A stretch of 44,594 bases of DNA, taken from assembly GCA_029379215.1 (NCBI GenBank), contig JAQYWO010000034.1:1-44594 (forward strand). The letters run 5' to 3'. The notes beneath the pieces are model-generated. The model ran no database searches, had not been told where the DNA came from, and saw only the letters and a program-made list of their open reading frames with translations. The position numbers and the translations under genes are program-made. The DNA is from Rhizonema sp. PD37. Its GTDB lineage: Bacteria; Cyanobacteriota; Cyanobacteriia; Cyanobacteriales; Nostocaceae. Shown in pieces: positions 43,080-44,594 of the stretch (positions are counted from its first letter, which is position 1; every line of letters starts with the position of its first letter).

Positions 43080-43697
43080 TCAATTCCGGTATTTTTCCCA
43101 AATGGGTAAATCTTCCGGTCGGTCGATATCAGCCAAATAAGGTAGGTAAGCAACAGACAAATTGAGATTTTCGGCAACTTCAACGGTTTGTTGTAACACT
43201 TTAGCAGTTCCCCAATCAATGTCAATAAATAATTCTGGGATCGGATACTGCAAACCAACCAGGTAATAGCCACCGTCCATCGCCGGCCCTAACACGAGGT
43301 TGTAGTGGTGGAGTTTTGCAAAAGCTTCTGCAAGAATATCGGCATTGACATCTGGGCAATCAGTGCCAATGATCACGGCTTGTTCGGCTCCCGATTGAAA
43401 GGCAGAAAAGAGACTTCGCGCCATTCGTTGACCGAGATCGCCATCTCCTTGCGACTGATAGATCGAGTCAGATCCGAGCCAACCTTGCATAAGTTGTAAA
43501 TCGCCACCAGCAAACCGCACTTCAAATGATATTGCATTGCTTTGCAACTGTTTCACCTGAGTCAGTGTGTGTTCCGTCATTTGACGATGAAGATCGGCAG
43601 CGCCTTTTGTTCCCAAAGCGGGGATCATTCGGGTTTTTGTCTTCCCTGCTTCTGGATAACGCGTGAAGATGATTAGATGTTGTTTTTCGATGGTCAT
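43080..43697 (-). CDS. DUF2064 / TIGR04282 glycosyltransferase-like protein
   Basis: A 205-residue GT-A-like protein. Family segments are LIIFTRYPEAGKTKTRMIPALG at the N-terminus, the metal-binding GTDCPDVNADIL, and GPAMDGGYYLVGL. Proteins of this group transfer sugars or nucleotides in some arsenosugar and related pathways, but no arsenic genes are near and the substrate here is unknown. ATG at 43697. It is downstream of the prepilin-like gene, separated by a strong hairpin. Confidence 0.85.
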   Translation of the reverse strand: MTIEKQHLIIFTRYPEAGKTKTRMIPALGTKGAADLHRQMTEHTLTQVKQLQSNAISFEVRFAGGDLQLMQGWLGSDSIYQSQGDGDLGQRMARSLFSAFQSGAEQAVIIGTDCPDVNADILAEAFAKLHHYNLVLGPAMDGGYYLVGLQYPIPELFIDIDWGTAKVLQQTVEVAENLNLSVAYLPYLADIDRPEDLPIWEKYRN

Positions 43698-43707
43698 TTG
43701 CTAGTCT

Positions 43708-43740
43708 AGATCCCCGACTTCTTAAAGAAGTCGGGGATCT
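43708..43740 (-). terminator. Strong hairpin between the prepilin-like gene and the DUF2064 gene
   Basis: Arms AGATCCCCGACTTCTT (43708-43723) and AAGAAGTCGGGGATCT (43725-43740), perfect over about 15 bp. A poly-T tract follows on the plus strand only, so on the minus strand it acts as a terminator less certainly. It resembles the hairpin after aroA. Confidence 0.5.
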
Positions 43741-43786
43741 GTTTTTCGTTTAAAATAGCCACAAAATTATATACCCAGACCCTTGC

Positions 43787-44419
43787 TTAATAGCAAAACT
43801 TACGCTCTTTATTAGCCTCATTATGATCTTTTCCCATTCGCATTGCTCCTATGATTGTAGAAATATAGACGCAGCGCCTAGCTGTACCACCGTTCTGGCT
43901 AGAAAGGTTGATTTGTCCTAGAGTTCGGAGTGAGGTGTGGGTACACTCATTTTCAACATTGTAGATGGGACAGCCTTGGTAGTTGAACAAAACCCGCCAC
44001 GGACCAAAGGAAGTTTGTTTTCGGATTGTTGTTTCATTTTTACCGAAAGAGTTTCGCTGTTGATCAATATGAATATTTGGCTCAAGGGTATGCCAGAGGT
44101 TATTGTTAGCTTGGACTGAGTTGGGAATGAATAGTCCGGCTGCGTCTGCTGGATGAACCGCCCATTGAATAACGCTGTTTTGTTCGCGAAAGCTGGCTTG
44201 CCAAGTTAATTTGCTTTTGATGGCTTCGCTTTGGGCTTGGCGTATGGCGCGGTAAATTTCATATTGAGCAGTGTTGAGGCGAAGAGTGTCAATAAAAGCC
44301 AGCCAACTCGGGATTGCGATCGCACCTAAAATACCGATTATGACAATCACTACTAAAATTTCCAATAGTGTATAGCCACCATTAGAGGAAGTTTTTCTAA
44401 TATTTAATAGCACGCTCAA
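43787..44419 (-). CDS. Type IV prepilin-like protein (GspH/PilE type)
   Basis: A 210-residue protein with a prepilin leader: a short basic start, then GGYTLLEILVVIVIIGILGAIA, where cleavage after the Gly and the Glu at position +5 are typical. The hydrophobic alpha1 helix continues to IPSWLAF. The C-terminal globular part has four Cys (GCPIYNVENEC, RRCVY and the last FCY) and suits a minor pseudopilin, GspH-like. It is processed by a prepilin peptidase and could join type IV pili or a type II-like secretion system. No pilus genes are in the window. Confidence 0.88.
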   Translation of the reverse strand: MSVLLNIRKTSSNGGYTLLEILVVIVIIGILGAIAIPSWLAFIDTLRLNTAQYEIYRAIRQAQSEAIKSKLTWQASFREQNSVIQWAVHPADAAGLFIPNSVQANNNLWHTLEPNIHIDQQRNSFGKNETTIRKQTSFGPWRVLFNYQGCPIYNVENECTHTSLRTLGQINLSSQNGGTARRCVYISTIIGAMRMGKDHNEANKERKFCY

Positions 44420-44514
44420 AAAGAAAAATATAAATTGTTTTTATATTTTTCTTTTCTGATTAGCGTTCAAACATCCGGATTTTAATTACTAAGTCAGTAC
44501 AAATAGATAAAGGT

Positions 44515-44565
44515 TTGTAGTTGCGCTTCAGCGCTTATTTCTTGGAAGCTGAAACGCAACTACAA
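44515..44565. repeat. Hairpin repeat near the window end
   Basis: TTGTAGTTGCG (44515-44525) and CGCAACTACAA (44555-44565) are inverse copies with nested TTCAGC/GCTGAA inside. This form is a dispersed cyanobacterial repeat. Confidence 0.5.
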
Positions 44566-44594
44566 CCATTTACATAAATTTATATAGTTTGGGT

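Overview
The window looks like chromosomal DNA of a filamentous, probably heterocyst-forming cyanobacterium (Nostocales-like). Support: many copies of the HIP1 octamer GCGATCGC, a light-independent protochlorophyllide reductase gene (chlB), an HpsJ-type hormogonium polysaccharide protein, a TonB receptor with an AMIN domain, and dense small dispersed repeats of the kind known from Nostoc-type genomes. The species cannot be named from the sequence alone.

Layout. 1-5.8 kb: end of a GNAT acetyltransferase, a peptidoglycan-binding protein, a GH15 glucoamylase-like enzyme and a UvrD/Rep helicase. 6.4-9.1 kb: a TonB-dependent siderophore receptor split by one in-frame TGA. 9.1-13.2 kb: a repeat-rich zone with a lipoprotein, a BON protein and a tnpB gene wrecked by five small palindromic or GC-rich insertions. 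13.2-17.7 kb: selD, aroA, a hypothetical gene, a thioredoxin-like protein and a DUF202 membrane protein. 17.8-20.9 kb: a thymidylate supply cluster, thyX and dut facing a divergent dCMP deaminase. 21-28 kb: a CobO-like protein, RNase PH, 6-phosphogluconolactonase, an FHA protein, an M50-like membrane protein, a patatin phospholipase and a cytochrome P450 (the last two convergent and overlapping). 28.7-35.5 kb: a GT39-type glycosyltransferase, chlB, small proteins and a SpoIIE phosphatase. 36-39.8 kb: nusB-ftsY and a GT2 glycosyltransferase. 39.9-41.8 kb: an IS200/IS605 element with tnpA and tnpB. 41.9-44.4 kb: HpsJ family, a DUF2064 transferase and a type IV prepilin-like protein.

The most striking observation is a family of 42-nt (two copies 43-nt) palindromic elements, ten copies in the window. 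Each has a 6-bp outer stem, a conserved asymmetric internal loop (CTC facing AGA), a 9-10 bp inner stem and a 4-nt centre. Both stems differ between copies but change in a compensatory way, so pairing is kept while sequence is not. Seven copies lie inside genes. In thyX they add 42 residues in frame, including one element inserted exactly inside another. In the two tnpB genes there are five copies; removing these plus one 30-nt insertion of a second repeat family restores a clean 390-codon tnpB frame. In five copies the base pair(s) next to the element are duplicated and the element end is the reverse complement of the target, which hints at how they insert.

Other points: a nonsense codon in the siderophore receptor, a repeated operator-like motif upstream of the P450, a CobO-like protein with no Walker A motif, two copies of a ~100-bp MITE-like element, a second MITE-like element next to chlB, and relic IS200/IS605 ends.
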